DNA from: a virus
Reading direction: 5' to 3' (one strand)
Virus record (IMG/VR): IMGVR_UViG_3300020171_000001
Coordinates: 93,288-157,287 of that record
Length of the DNA stretch: 64,000 nt
A program made the position numbers and the translations under genes. Position 1 is the first letter of the stretch; each line of letters begins with the position of its first letter. The notes under the pieces are model-generated. The model was not told where the DNA came from, made no database searches, and saw only the letters and a list, made by a program, of their open reading frames with translations. Shown in pieces: positions 49,049-57,354 of the stretch.

Positions 49049-51451
49049 ATGCCCGAGTCCGACAGTAAGCCGCCGCGGCAGCAAGCCACGTTCTGGCGCC
49101 GAGAGATGCAGTACCGGAAGGGCCAGGCCGATGCAGCGACCCGGCAAATCCTGGCGCCGCCCGCCGAGCACCGGCTGCTCATGCCCCTCGATGTGATCCC
49201 CAAAGGCGCCACGGCCCCGTCGGCCGATCAGGACTACCTGAAAGACGTTCTGGCTGCGGCTCTGGACATGGAACGGCGTATCGAGGCCGCGCGTCTGTCT
49301 CCACTGGCTCTGATGCAGCTCTGCTTCCGTGCGCCCAACGGCAGTCCGCTCTTCGAAGCTCCGTTCTACAGGGAGTGGGATGAAGCAATTCTCGGCAATC
49401 CCAAGGTGCTCATCGAGGCCGCAAGGGGGACAGGAAAATCGATGTTCATCCTGGCCGCCATCCTCTGGGCCATAGGGAGCGACGTCAACATCCGCATCAA
49501 GCTCGTCGGGGAGAACGACAAGGTTGCGAACAAGCGGCTCTCGGTGCTCCACACCATCCTGGACAACAAGGAGCACATCTATCACAAGATCTTCCCGAAT
49601 GCGAAGAAGACCTCCAGGGGCTCCAAGCGCAAGAACAACGCCAGCCAGATCAACATCGAGAGAGACCTGGATTCGCCGGACCCCACGGTCGAAGCCGTCG
49701 GCGTGACATCCGCGGGCACAGGGAGCCGCGCTGATATTCTTGTCGGTGACGACCTCGTCGGCGCTGCCAACGCCCTGGTCCAACCGGCGAAGCGCACCAT
49801 GATCTTGGAGAAGATCCAAAACGACTGGCTCCCCTCTGTGGTCCCGGAGGGGCTTTGCTGGTTCATCTTTACCGTGTGGACCGAAAACGATGCGTCGAGC
49901 TGGCTCATCGCCAACACGGGCTGGCCCCACATCAAGCACGCGCACGGCACACCGCAGGACCCGTATCACTCGGCCTTTCCGGAGCTCTGGTCGTCGGCTG
50001 TTCTGCGGCGGAAACGGCGGGAGATCGGCGAGGTGGCCTACGCCCGAGCATACCTGTTGCGCCCGCACACCAAGGAGACCGTGGTCGTGCTCCCAGAGCA
50101 CATTCGGACGTGGGACCGCCGGCGTCTTCCACCGGAGAAGATCATCCGGGCGCACATCATCGTGGTAGCCGACCCGGCCTCGGGCAAGGAACTCAAGAAG
50201 GGGTCTCTCGACCCCTCGGGGCTGGCCGTCCTCGCCTACGTCCCCAAGCTCTTGCCAGAAGACACGCAGCAGACACAGCGGTCCCCGGCCGACGGCGGGG
50301 CGCATCTGGGAAGCGCCAACCCGCAAGACCTGCAGGACCTCGATGACGCGAGCATCACTGACCTGGAAGCCGACCCCGATCAGGCCCTCGATGGTCTGCC
50401 ACTCGATGCCCGCGGCGCCAGCAGCGCAGGCACACCTGATTCCCCGGCCATGTTCAATGCCCTCGCTGACCTCGACATCGCCAACATCTATTGGACTGGG
50501 CGCGGCGTCCCCTTCGAGATCTTTGTCATCGAGGCCCTGGAACATTACCTCCCAATGGGGCAGGAACAGGCCGACTTCCTGTGGTGGGTCGCTACGCAGT
50601 TCAATGCCCACTCCATCCTGTGCGAAGCGCAAGGGCTGGCCGACCTCCACCGCTGGATGGAGAACGAGCGGCTGAACTACGCCGGGAAGGTCCTGGGCCG
50701 GGCACCGACCTCGCACGATGAAATCGCACGGTTGTTCGGCCACCGCGGACTCGGGGCCCAGATCCAACCCTTTGGGACCGGCAACATGTCCAAGGGCGAA
50801 CGCCTCATGTCCATCACGCCCTTCCTCAATCTCCCGGCCAATGAGCCGCCAGCCGTGTTCTTCCGGCCGAACACCGTTGAGACGTTCCCCGAGCCCAAGC
50901 TCCTCGTGCATCCGCGCCTCGGCTCCGTCGAGGTTTCGAGGACACTCCGTGAACAGTTCCTGAGCTTTCCAGCCCGCCATGATGACATCCTCGACTGTGT
51001 CACCGCCGGCGTCCTCTGGATCGTGGAGAACCTGGCTCCACGCGACGCCCATGGTGTCTTCCAAGTCGATTCCGAGGCCTCGCGTGGGCTTCAGCACACG
51101 TCCTTCTTCGTGGCGGGCCCCTCGGAGAACCAGGGCTGGGGCCAGAGCCATGGCCAGAACCGCTCACGTCGCGGGGCCCCACTCGACATCGACCCGCAGG
51201 CCCACAACCGTCCGGACCTGGACCACGTCGTCAGCATCAACGCCACCCTCGCCCCAGCCAGCGCTCCAGCCAGCGCTCCAGCATCGGCTGTTCCAACTCT
51301 CCCGTCCCAGGCACCATTCAGTTCAAGCCCGGACTCGTGTCAGCCGGACACCCAGACTTCCAGGGACGGCCGAGGACGCATCATCGGGCACCCCGACGAC
51401 CCGGAGCCCGGCTGGCAAAGCGTCCGCACGTCCAACCGAGATCCTTGGTAG
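49049..51451 (+). CDS. Terminase large subunit (packaging ATPase and nuclease)
   Basis: An 800-aa protein. ATPase motifs: VLIEAARGTGKSMFILA (Walker A, K130) and DILVGDDLV (Walker B region), then FIFTVWTEND (coupling-motif region). Nuclease domain: IIVVADPASGKE (first Asp), and RHDDILDCVTAGVLW with the final catalytic Asp pair near residue 645. An acidic low-complexity insertion of roughly 65 residues (about 410-475) lies inside the nuclease domain, and a Pro/Ala/Ser-rich tail with three APAS repeats ends the protein. It packages phage DNA into the prohead. Length is above the usual 450-650 aa because of these two additions. Confidence 0.88.
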   Translation: MPESDSKPPRQQATFWRREMQYRKGQADAATRQILAPPAEHRLLMPLDVIPKGATAPSADQDYLKDVLAAALDMERRIEAARLSPLALMQLCFRAPNGSPLFEAPFYREWDEAILGNPKVLIEAARGTGKSMFILAAILWAIGSDVNIRIKLVGENDKVANKRLSVLHTILDNKEHIYHKIFPNAKKTSRGSKRKNNASQINIERDLDSPDPTVEAVGVTSAGTGSRADILVGDDLVGAANALVQPAKRTMILEKIQNDWLPSVVPEGLCWFIFTVWTENDASSWLIANTGWPHIKHAHGTPQDPYHSAFPELWSSAVLRRKRREIGEVAYARAYLLRPHTKETVVVLPEHIRTWDRRRLPPEKIIRAHIIVVADPASGKELKKGSLDPSGLAVLAYVPKLLPEDTQQTQRSPADGGAHLGSANPQDLQDLDDASITDLEADPDQALDGLPLDARGASSAGTPDSPAMFNALADLDIANIYWTGRGVPFEIFVIEALEHYLPMGQEQADFLWWVATQFNAHSILCEAQGLADLHRWMENERLNYAGKVLGRAPTSHDEIARLFGHRGLGAQIQPFGTGNMSKGERLMSITPFLNLPANEPPAVFFRPNTVETFPEPKLLVHPRLGSVEVSRTLREQFLSFPARHDDILDCVTAGVLWIVENLAPRDAHGVFQVDSEASRGLQHTSFFVAGPSENQGWGQSHGQNRSRRGAPLDIDPQAHNRPDLDHVVSINATLAPASAPASAPASAVPTLPSQAPFSSSPDSCQPDTQTSRDGRGRIIGHPDDPEPGWQSVRTSNRDPW

Positions 51452-51499
51452 TCGCATCAGTCCAAGCAACCAGCCCCCCCCATCCCATCCCCAGCCCAC

Positions 51500-51907
51500 T
51501 CAGTCATCCGAGAGCACCAGGCAGAAGCTATTGAAGGCAGCATCATGCAACTGGCGCCGTTGCATCTGCTCCAGGTCATCGCGTGCCCCGCCAGCCGAGA
51601 CGTACTCTCGCTCCGCCTGGGCGAGTCGCCGCAGACAATGCTTCACGTAGGATCGCTTCCTGGCCCGCAAGTGTGCCCAAGCCTCCTCCTCCGATCTTGA
51701 CACGAACCGTGTCCCAAACGGTCGCCACGTCAGCCTGAGGCTTCGCAAGACCCCGCCCGTCGGCAGAAGCCACATCCCGCAAGGCGTCACCTTCTCCACG
51801 CGAAACGTGCCGAAGTACACGCCCCCGGCTGTACCCACCTCCGCCCGGTAGAACGTGTCTCCCACGAGAACAGGGCCCCTCGGAGGCGCTACCGGCGTGG
51901 GGTGCAT
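51500..51907 (-). CDS. Hypothetical protein
   Basis: A 135-aa product (MHPTPVAPPRGPVLVGDTFYRAEVG) with strands (GGVYFGTFRVEKVTPCGMWLLP) and a helical, basic C-terminal part (EEEAWAHLRARKRSYVKHCLRRLAQAERE). It overlaps the stop region of the upstream gene. Many phage small early genes share this sort of design. It is not recognised. It is the last gene of the leftward right-hand operon; no clear terminator separates it from the terminase end. Confidence 0.55.
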   Translation of the reverse strand: MHPTPVAPPRGPVLVGDTFYRAEVGTAGGVYFGTFRVEKVTPCGMWLLPTGGVLRSLRLTWRPFGTRFVSRSEEEAWAHLRARKRSYVKHCLRRLAQAEREYVSAGGARDDLEQMQRRQLHDAAFNSFCLVLSDD

Positions 51908-52404
51908 GGCGACTCCATTCTATCTTGCGAGACGGGGCACCGCGGCAGGCTTTGCCAAAAGCGCGGGGGATCCGCCTCTGCGCCCTCCCGCAGCCACATT
52001 CGTCCCAGTTCAGGCTGCAGCGTGCACCGGAGAAACCAGCCGCCCGTGGACCAACCGCCCTCTCGATACCCGTCGCAGTCCCACCAGCCCAGAACGGCAG
52101 TATCATCGGGCGGCGGATTGCTCCAGCACGCGTCTGCTGTTCCAGGCCGCAGCAAAGCACCGGAGCCATCTCCGGCAACCAGAACCGACCGAGGCTCCCA
52201 ATCGAGGAACACCCCGCAGCACATCGGGCGAGTCGAGCCCTGCGCTAGGTAGTACTCGTCGCACCCCAGCAGGTCCACCGTGCAGCCCACGGCCTTCAGG
52301 GCTGCCCGGAACCCACGCAGGTGTGCCTCCGCCAGGTCGTGCTCCCACTGCGTCGTAGCGGCGTTCACAGCAGCCACAGCATCGATGTGCTCAGGTAGCG
52401 GCAT
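51889..52404 (-). CDS. Hypothetical protein
   Basis: A 171-aa product (MPLPEHIDAVAAVNAATTQWEHDLAEAHLRGFRAALKAVG). A helical N-terminus is followed by a Cys-containing core (VDLLGCDEYY, RPMCCGVFLDWEPRSVLV) and a Trp/Gly-rich stretch (VLGWWDCDGYREGGWSTGGWFL). The C-terminus overlaps the next gene by 19 bases. The family is unknown. Confidence 0.5.
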   Translation of the reverse strand: MPLPEHIDAVAAVNAATTQWEHDLAEAHLRGFRAALKAVGCTVDLLGCDEYYLAQGSTRPMCCGVFLDWEPRSVLVAGDGSGALLRPGTADACWSNPPPDDTAVLGWWDCDGYREGGWSTGGWFLRCTLQPELGRMWLREGAEADPPRFWQSLPRCPVSQDRMESPCTPRR

Positions 52405-52439
52405 TCAGGTCTGTCTCCCTCCGGTCTGGCCTGGCCCGG

Positions 52440-52661
52440 TCACTCGTCGCAGCAGCACACATTGGGTATCGAGGCGAACCGCGCGAGTTCTTTCTCTGCA
52501 GGCTTCCCTGCGTGCAGCACCGCGACCCAGCCCGGTGCGCCGAACAGCAGCGTGAAGGACATCGGATCGTCCGGTGAGATCTCCCGAAGCACCACGCGGC
52601 CCTTGTACCGATTCTTGATCGCCTTCCAAGAGCACAGGTTGCACGGCGTTCCGATCCCCAT
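52440..52661 (-). CDS. Small Cys-rich hypothetical protein
   Basis: A 73-aa product starting MGIGTPCNLCSWKAIKNRY. CNLC, and a final CCCDE, give it metal-site potential. A start at 52724 would overlap the upstream gene by 46 bases and add AT-like codons, so the later ATG is preferred. The function is unknown. Confidence 0.45.
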   Translation of the reverse strand: MGIGTPCNLCSWKAIKNRYKGRVVLREISPDDPMSFTLLFGAPGWVAVLHAGKPAEKELARFASIPNVCCCDE

Positions 52662-52678
52662 GGGCTGGGCCGAAGCGC

Positions 52679-53482
52679 CTACCGCCGCTCGCGGAAACGC
52701 AAGTACGGTAGCAGCTTCCGGCACTCCTCACGTGTGAGTGCTCGCCGCCCCCCGCAGCACGGGCACACCAGTTCCCGCACGGAGTCTGCCAGATGCACCC
52801 GGTAGCCCCGAATCTCTGCGCACCACCGGCACCCTGCGGACCCGCGGCAAGCGGCCCCGTCGGCGGCCCCCGCAGGCCCCGGGAAGACATCGTACGGCGT
52901 GCGCTGGGCAAACACAGCGGGGAGGAGCGGCACGTCGGCTTCCATGCCCAGGCATGTTTGACAGCGCCAGCGCCGGTCAATGCCATCCTCCCCCGCGAAC
53001 ACGTCATTGGTGACCCGGGAGCGGCGTTCCAGCAGCGCCCGGCGCAGGCTCACCGCGGCGATCTCCAAGGGCTGAATCCCCGGCACCCGCGCACGTACCC
53101 GATAGGCGACCTTCCAAGTGCCCGCGTCCCACAACTTCTCCAGTGCGACCACGCCGCTATCCCAGGCCCCAGGCCCAGGACCCGCGTTCTCGCTGGTTCG
53201 CTCGACGCCGGGGACAGACGACTCAAGCGTCCGTGCGGCCGGCGTGGTCAGCAACACATCGAGGTAGCAGTCGGGGTCGCCTGGGCCCCCCACGCAACCG
53301 CCTCGCGGCACAGCGCCCCCCGCGAAGAACACGGGAAGCTTGACTCGGGTCACCTCCGGGGCCTCCGGGTACCGCTGCAGGTCCTCGAGATACCGGATGA
53401 GGAGCCGGTAGACCCCGCCGTCATTGGCCAGATAGCTCGGGCGCAAGCACGCCCAGTCGAGCCCGTGGGTCTCGCGGCCCAT
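52679..53482 (-). CDS. Hypothetical protein with two Cys clusters
   Basis: A 267-aa protein (MGRETHGLDWACLRPSYLAND). Two putative zinc sites occur: RWRCQTCLG near residue 165, then CRGSAGCRWCAEIRG and VCPCCGGRRALT in the last 70 residues. The middle holds a YRVRARVPGIQPLEIAAVSLRRALLERRS stretch. It may be a nucleic-acid-binding factor. No family is recognised. Confidence 0.5.
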   Translation of the reverse strand: MGRETHGLDWACLRPSYLANDGGVYRLLIRYLEDLQRYPEAPEVTRVKLPVFFAGGAVPRGGCVGGPGDPDCYLDVLLTTPAARTLESSVPGVERTSENAGPGPGAWDSGVVALEKLWDAGTWKVAYRVRARVPGIQPLEIAAVSLRRALLERRSRVTNDVFAGEDGIDRRWRCQTCLGMEADVPLLPAVFAQRTPYDVFPGPAGAADGAACRGSAGCRWCAEIRGYRVHLADSVRELVCPCCGGRRALTREECRKLLPYLRFRERR

Positions 53483-53516
53483 CAGGACTGCTCCCCAGGA
53501 GCCATCGCCGCCCGGT

Positions 53517-53963
53517 TCACCTTCGCACCATGAACACGAACCGCAGGACCTCGGCCTTGCCCGGTCCGGGGAACACCCGCCCGGCGAGCATCAGCGGCTC
53601 ACCGGGCTTGGAGACCTGCACGATGTTCCAGATGACCCCTGTCGTGAACTGAATGGAGTTGCCCGGGCTCCCGTCCTTGGCCGTCACCATGGCTACTCGA
53701 GCTACGGTCATCTCGGTCCCGTTTAGCATCAGGACCGACAGCGACCCGACCCGGCAGAGCGGCCCGGGCGGCTTCACGAGCTTGGTCGTCTTGCCCACGT
53801 CGTCACTGGTCGCATAAACGTACCAGACGCCGTGGAGCACCGGATCGATATCCAGCCGCTCCTTCAAGGCAGGACCGCTCGCAACTGCCACCTGCGACGT
53901 GCCGCAAGCAACCAGCACGAGTAGCCCACTGAGGCACACGCGAAAGCGCAAAACGTGGTTCAT
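53517..53963 (-). CDS. Small lipoprotein
   Basis: A 148-aa protein. MNHVLRFRVCLSGLLVLVAC is a lipoprotein signal peptide with the lipobox LVAC at residues 17-20. The mature part is beta-rich (VLHGVWYVYATSDDVGKTTKLV, GSLSVLMLNGTEMTVARVAMVTA, VIWNIVQVSKPGEPLMLAGRVF). Phage lipoproteins often block superinfection or take part in lysis; nothing here decides. AAGAGGAGGG lies before the ATG and is preceded by a strong hairpin. Confidence 0.7.
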   Translation of the reverse strand: MNHVLRFRVCLSGLLVLVACGTSQVAVASGPALKERLDIDPVLHGVWYVYATSDDVGKTTKLVKPPGPLCRVGSLSVLMLNGTEMTVARVAMVTAKDGSPGNSIQFTTGVIWNIVQVSKPGEPLMLAGRVFPGPGKAEVLRFVFMVRR

Positions 53964-53979
53964 CGCCGTCCCTCCTCTT

Positions 53980-54000
53980 GGCTAGCTGGCTTAGCTAGCC
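53980..54000 (-). promoter_or_regulatory. Hairpin immediately upstream of the lipoprotein ribosome binding site
   Basis: GGCTAGCT and AGCTAGCC form a perfect 8-base stem. It includes the stop codon of the upstream gene and ends two bases before AAGAGGAGGG. There is no U-run, so an intercistronic processing site or translational attenuator is more likely than a terminator. Confidence 0.45.
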
Positions 54001-54570
54001 GACCTGCGGGTGTTCCCGGGTCTGGAGCCTGCGGAGTCGCCGGCTCCAGCGAATGCCCTCGCTGACCCCCCGGGCCCACGTGTGTATCGCCGCGCGGGTA
54101 CCGAGGTCAGAGGGCTGCGTGATGGCGAGTAGCGCGCAGAGGCTCCCTACGAGGTGCATAGCACGTTCGTTGCGCTCGCGGTCAGGTTCACCTGGTAGCT
54201 CAGCAAGCGGAATAGCCAGGATCTGCTCGCAGAGTGCCATGGCATCCTTGACCATGTCAATACTCGGTCCGTTGCCCACGCGCTGGCGCCGGAGCAACCG
54301 ATTGGCCTCTCGCAAACGCTCATGGAGCATTCGCAGGAAGAACCTCTTATGGCCCAGCGCATCGCGAATTCCATCGGTGTATGGCCCAGCGGCTACAACG
54401 AGCTTGATCTCAGACAGTTCTCCGGCCGTCTTCTCAACCAAGTATACCAGGGCTCCGCGCCACTCCTCCAGTAGGTCGCTTCGCAAGCGCGAACCCAGTA
54501 CCGACGCTCGGCGGTCGATCGCGTCGTCCGCAGATGCTTGGCGTACAGCAGAGATTCCCGGCTCGTCCAT
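53995..54570 (-). CDS. Hypothetical helical protein
   Basis: A 191-aa product starting MDEPGISAVRQASADDAIDRRASVL, two bases after the upstream stop. It contains helices (RLRSDLLEEWRGALVYLVEKTAGELSEIKLVV, RFFLRMLHERLREANRLLRRQRV). The basic C-terminus ends RRLRRLQTREHPQVG. Its last codon and stop lie in the hairpin before the lipoprotein gene. It is unrecognised. Confidence 0.5.
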   Translation of the reverse strand: MDEPGISAVRQASADDAIDRRASVLGSRLRSDLLEEWRGALVYLVEKTAGELSEIKLVVAAGPYTDGIRDALGHKRFFLRMLHERLREANRLLRRQRVGNGPSIDMVKDAMALCEQILAIPLAELPGEPDRERNERAMHLVGSLCALLAITQPSDLGTRAAIHTWARGVSEGIRWSRRLRRLQTREHPQVG

Positions 54571-54572
54571 CT

Positions 54573-55217
54573 TCAGCTGATGTCCTTGACGAGCCACTTC
54601 TTGAAGCCGGCCTCGAGCACCTTCCGGGCCAGAGCCGAGCCATCGGCCCCCAGCTTGACGAGCTGGGCAAAGCCCTTGGGAGACACGGTGACCATCCGCT
54701 CGGGCGGCTTGGGTTCTGTCACGGTCATGTCCGGGTGCGCCTCAGGCACCTTGCCCGTCTTCACGAAGGCATCGACGAACCACGTGGCCAGGTCGCCCTT
54801 GAGGGTAACGCTTGGCTCGGTCGTTCCCGCCTCCTTCTCTACGGTGGCGAGGAGCCCGGCGATCTCCGGGACCTCGCTGACCTGCGCGAACAGGCCCACG
54901 TCGGTGATGTTCTTGAAATTGCCTGCGGCGCCCGGCGACGGGATGGTCACGCGGATCCCGCCCTCGCCGCCCGGCCCCATGATGTGGATCCGGGACGACT
55001 TCCAGCCGAGGAAGTCATTGAGCAGCAACCCGGGGATGCCTCCGGAGCCGGTCGCCCGGAGGATTTCCCAGAGCAGATCGTAGAGACTGTGCTCCGCTGC
55101 GTCCCCTGCCTTCTTGGCCGTTTCGATGCCGACGGCAGCTTCTCGTCGCGTTACGACGATGTCTTCCTGCCCAAGAACGCTTAGCGTCCCCTGCTTCTTG
55201 TCTACGAAGGTCTTCAT
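54573..55217 (-). CDS. Hypothetical protein, first gene of its transcription unit
   Basis: A 214-aa product (MKTFVDKKQGTLSVLGQEDIVVTRREAAVG) with AGGAGA before ATG 55217 and a promoter just upstream. Its body (RIHIMGPGGEGGIRVTIPSPGAAGNFKNI, EPKPPERMVTVSPKGFAQLVKLGADG) is mixed. A longer frame reaches into the promoter and is rejected. The family is unknown. Confidence 0.5.
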   Translation of the reverse strand: MKTFVDKKQGTLSVLGQEDIVVTRREAAVGIETAKKAGDAAEHSLYDLLWEILRATGSGGIPGLLLNDFLGWKSSRIHIMGPGGEGGIRVTIPSPGAAGNFKNITDVGLFAQVSEVPEIAGLLATVEKEAGTTEPSVTLKGDLATWFVDAFVKTGKVPEAHPDMTVTEPKPPERMVTVSPKGFAQLVKLGADGSALARKVLEAGFKKWLVKDIS

Positions 55218-55242
55218 GGGTTGTCTCCTGTCTCCTGTGAGT

Positions 55243-55271
55243 TTGTTAACATGCCATGCCTGGCACGTCAA
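55243..55271 (-). promoter_or_regulatory. Leftward promoter
   Basis: TTGACG (55271-55266), a 17-base spacer and TAACAA (55248-55243), 26 bases before ATG 55217. The spacer contains GCCAGGCATGGCATG, related to the TGACAGGCATG words at other promoters. Confidence 0.5.
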
Positions 55272-55354
55272 GGGCCTAATACGGGTGTCCAGGGCGAAAT
55301 CCGAGGAATGAGAGATGAGGAATGGGGAATACAGATTCGCCCGTCGTAGGCCAG

Positions 55355-55753
55355 CTAAGACCGGGTGATGGGCCCGGTTACTTCTTCGAGGACTTCCCAG
55401 GGCTCTCCAGCGTGCCGGACGATGAGGTCACGAACGGTCAATCCGCGGTGGGCCAGGGTCCTGTTCATGCCTTCAAGCGTGCGTTCCGACGATGTAGCGA
55501 TGAGCGAGGCCAATTCCGATGGCTCGTACCCGATCACCAGGGATAGGATCGATGTGCATGCCATGGCCACCCGCAAGGCATGCTCAGGGCCTAGACCCAG
55601 AGACGGGCTCCGGAGCAGGTCCATGACGAGCATGAGAACCTGGGGCTCACGAGCAGCCCCGTCGTCGGCCGGCACCGGTTCACGAGCTGGATTCCAGGGC
55701 TCTTGCACACGCGGTCCGAAGGTACCTTGTCCCCACTTGAACGGGAAGCTCAT
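55355..55753 (-). CDS. Hypothetical protein
   Basis: A 132-aa product (MSFPFKWGQGTFGPRV) with a helical C-terminal half (VLMLVMDLLRSPSLGLGPEHALRVAMACTSILSLV). Its ATG shares a base with the upstream stop (TAATG). After its stop a small hairpin CCGGG/CCCGG (55361-55377) may act as a weak terminator before the next promoter. It is not recognised. Confidence 0.5.
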   Translation of the reverse strand: MSFPFKWGQGTFGPRVQEPWNPAREPVPADDGAAREPQVLMLVMDLLRSPSLGLGPEHALRVAMACTSILSLVIGYEPSELASLIATSSERTLEGMNRTLAHRGLTVRDLIVRHAGEPWEVLEEVTGPITRS

Positions 55754-56316
55754 TAGTTGCTCGCAGTCCGGGGTTCCGTGAATAGCCGCCCGTCGATCGT
55801 GGCACTGGCCCGTGTGCTCTGGACCTCGAGATCCCCGGATTCCAGAGAGCCATCAGCGCTTCGTGTGTAGGGCAAAGTAACCAGCAACCGATCGACCTGT
55901 TCTCCCTGCCCGCGAAGGAGCAGGGCAACGACAAGGGCTTCCTGGCAGTCCGGTTCGTTGGCCAGGGAGCCACCATCCGGAGTCAATGTGTCCTCACCAC
56001 GTTGAACGGTATACGCGTCCATCAGTGCTCCCGCGGCGAGGACTCCGGGGAGCTTCAGGGCGCTCCGAGCAAGACCCATGGCGAAGCTAGCAGCCACGGA
56101 CCCAGTGCCATTCGAATTCGAAGCGAGATCCTCAGGCACGACCATGCAGTCGATGTGCCCTGTGAATTCTATTACCAGGGCGCACACCGGCGGGCTCTCG
56201 TGTTCCTGCTGCATGAAGGCAAACGCTCTCCGTATGAGATCACCGACCAGCTTTGCAACGCGTGGAACCAGATCGGCTGCTTCGGCGCCCAGCAGGCTGT
56301 TGTCCACGTGGGTCAT
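55753..56316 (-). CDS. Hypothetical protein
   Basis: A 187-aa product starting MTHVDNSLLGAEAADLVPRVAKLVGDL (ATGA overlap with the upstream gene). The core includes CALVIEFTGHIDCMVVPEDLA and EALVVALLLRGQGEQVDRLLVTLPYT, a pattern of helix and strands. The stop overlaps the next ATG. It is unrecognised. Confidence 0.5.
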   Translation of the reverse strand: MTHVDNSLLGAEAADLVPRVAKLVGDLIRRAFAFMQQEHESPPVCALVIEFTGHIDCMVVPEDLASNSNGTGSVAASFAMGLARSALKLPGVLAAGALMDAYTVQRGEDTLTPDGGSLANEPDCQEALVVALLLRGQGEQVDRLLVTLPYTRSADGSLESGDLEVQSTRASATIDGRLFTEPRTASN

Positions 56317-56747
56317 GCTGGGTCTCCACCGGTGGCATCGGTGCTGATGACATCGATGGCAATGTAGGCTTCGACCCACATGAGGCCCGTGCGCCCGCGA
56401 TTGATGGCTGCGCGCTCATCAACTGTGGCCGCGAGACCCGCTGCCTTGAGCACCGCGCGGGCTCGCACGATGGCCTTTGCCCGCTCGGCCTCTGAGACCC
56501 GGTCGTCCACGCGGGCAACCAGGAGCCGTAGATAGCGGTCTTCCTCGGACCCAGGAGCGAACCCAGATGCAGCCACGGTGCCCCTGAGCACGTCAGCAAC
56601 ACGTTCTCGCGGGCTCATACTCTCATCGTCTTGGTGTACCGGTGACATGGCAAAAATCTCCTTCGGGGTCGGCCCCTCGGACTTGCGCAGCAAAGAGATC
56701 GAGGGGGTTAGGTACCCGGAGTCTTCCGGGTTGTCTCGCTCAGGCAT
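56313..56747 (-). CDS. Hypothetical protein
   Basis: A 144-aa product beginning MPERDNPEDSGYLTPSISLLRKSE. The second half is helical (SMSPRERVADVLRGTVAASG, DRVSEAERAKAIVRARAVLKAAGLA). It is preceded by a promoter with a 17-base spacer. The longer frame would need the promoter itself to be coding, so this ATG is preferred. Confidence 0.5.
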   Translation of the reverse strand: MPERDNPEDSGYLTPSISLLRKSEGPTPKEIFAMSPVHQDDESMSPRERVADVLRGTVAASGFAPGSEEDRYLRLLVARVDDRVSEAERAKAIVRARAVLKAAGLAATVDERAAINRGRTGLMWVEAYIAIDVISTDATGGDPA

Positions 56748-56807
56748 CAGAATACTGTCTCTCTTTCCAGGGCGCAGCGTAAGCCCCCGAAGCTGTCGTG
56801 CAGTACA

Positions 56808-56836
56808 CGTGTAGGCTAACGTGGCATGCCTGTCAA
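56808..56836 (-). promoter_or_regulatory. Leftward promoter
   Basis: TTGACA (56836-56831), 17 bases, TACACG (56813-56808). The spacer starts GGCATGCCACGTTAG, again sharing GACAGGCATG with other promoters. It lies about 54 bases before ATG 56747. Confidence 0.5.
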
Positions 56837-56869
56837 GGAGCCCGTTTTGCCGAAAGCATGCGTCGGCGC

Positions 56870-57319
56870 CTAGCGCTTTGTCCACCATTGCTGAGCGAAG
56901 CCATGCCCGCAAGACGCGATCAGGTACGGCTTGCCACGGGCGTCAGTATCGATGTCAGCCAAGGCCACGACCGTCACGAACTCCGCGCATGCCGGGCAAG
57001 GGCCGCGAGCACCGACTTCGGGTTTCGGCCCGTCCCAGCGCGTGCAGCCGCACGCTTCGCATACCCCCTTGATGTACGGCGTGCCCTTCCGCCGGCGTTC
57101 GGTGGACTTGTCCCATCCGCACCACGCGCAGCGTGGCGGTTTTCGTTCTGTGGTGTCACTTGCCACGGGGTCTTTCTCTCCTCCTACTTTAACGTGCCAT
57201 TCGGGTAGCACGACGGTCTCGCTGTCGTAGTCGTACAACAGGCCCAGGGCCTGGGCCACATCCGCCGCGCTCTCGCCCGCCGCCAGCCGGCGCTCGATCT
57301 CGCTCGTGATCTCGTCCAT
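56870..57319 (-). CDS. Zinc-ribbon hypothetical protein
   Basis: A 149-aa protein (MDEITSEIERRLAAGESAADVAQALGLLYDYDSETVVLP). CAWCGWDKSTERRRKGTPYIKGVCEACGC and a later CPAC with CGHG provide at least two zinc-binding pairs. AGGAGAGAAC precedes the ATG. The first helix could be a small DNA- or protein-binding unit. No family is recognised. Confidence 0.55.
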   Translation of the reverse strand: MDEITSEIERRLAAGESAADVAQALGLLYDYDSETVVLPEWHVKVGGEKDPVASDTTERKPPRCAWCGWDKSTERRRKGTPYIKGVCEACGCTRWDGPKPEVGARGPCPACAEFVTVVALADIDTDARGKPYLIASCGHGFAQQWWTKR

Positions 57320-57354
57320 GTTCTCTCTCCTGTTGGTGCCTTCGCGCCGGTTGC

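Noticed and set aside
47096-51151. A 1351-codon open frame on the - strand across the terminase genes
   Set aside because: It is antisense to two secure genes with Walker, nuclease and start signals. High GC leaves long shadow frames, and its residues are Arg/Gly/His-rich without motifs.
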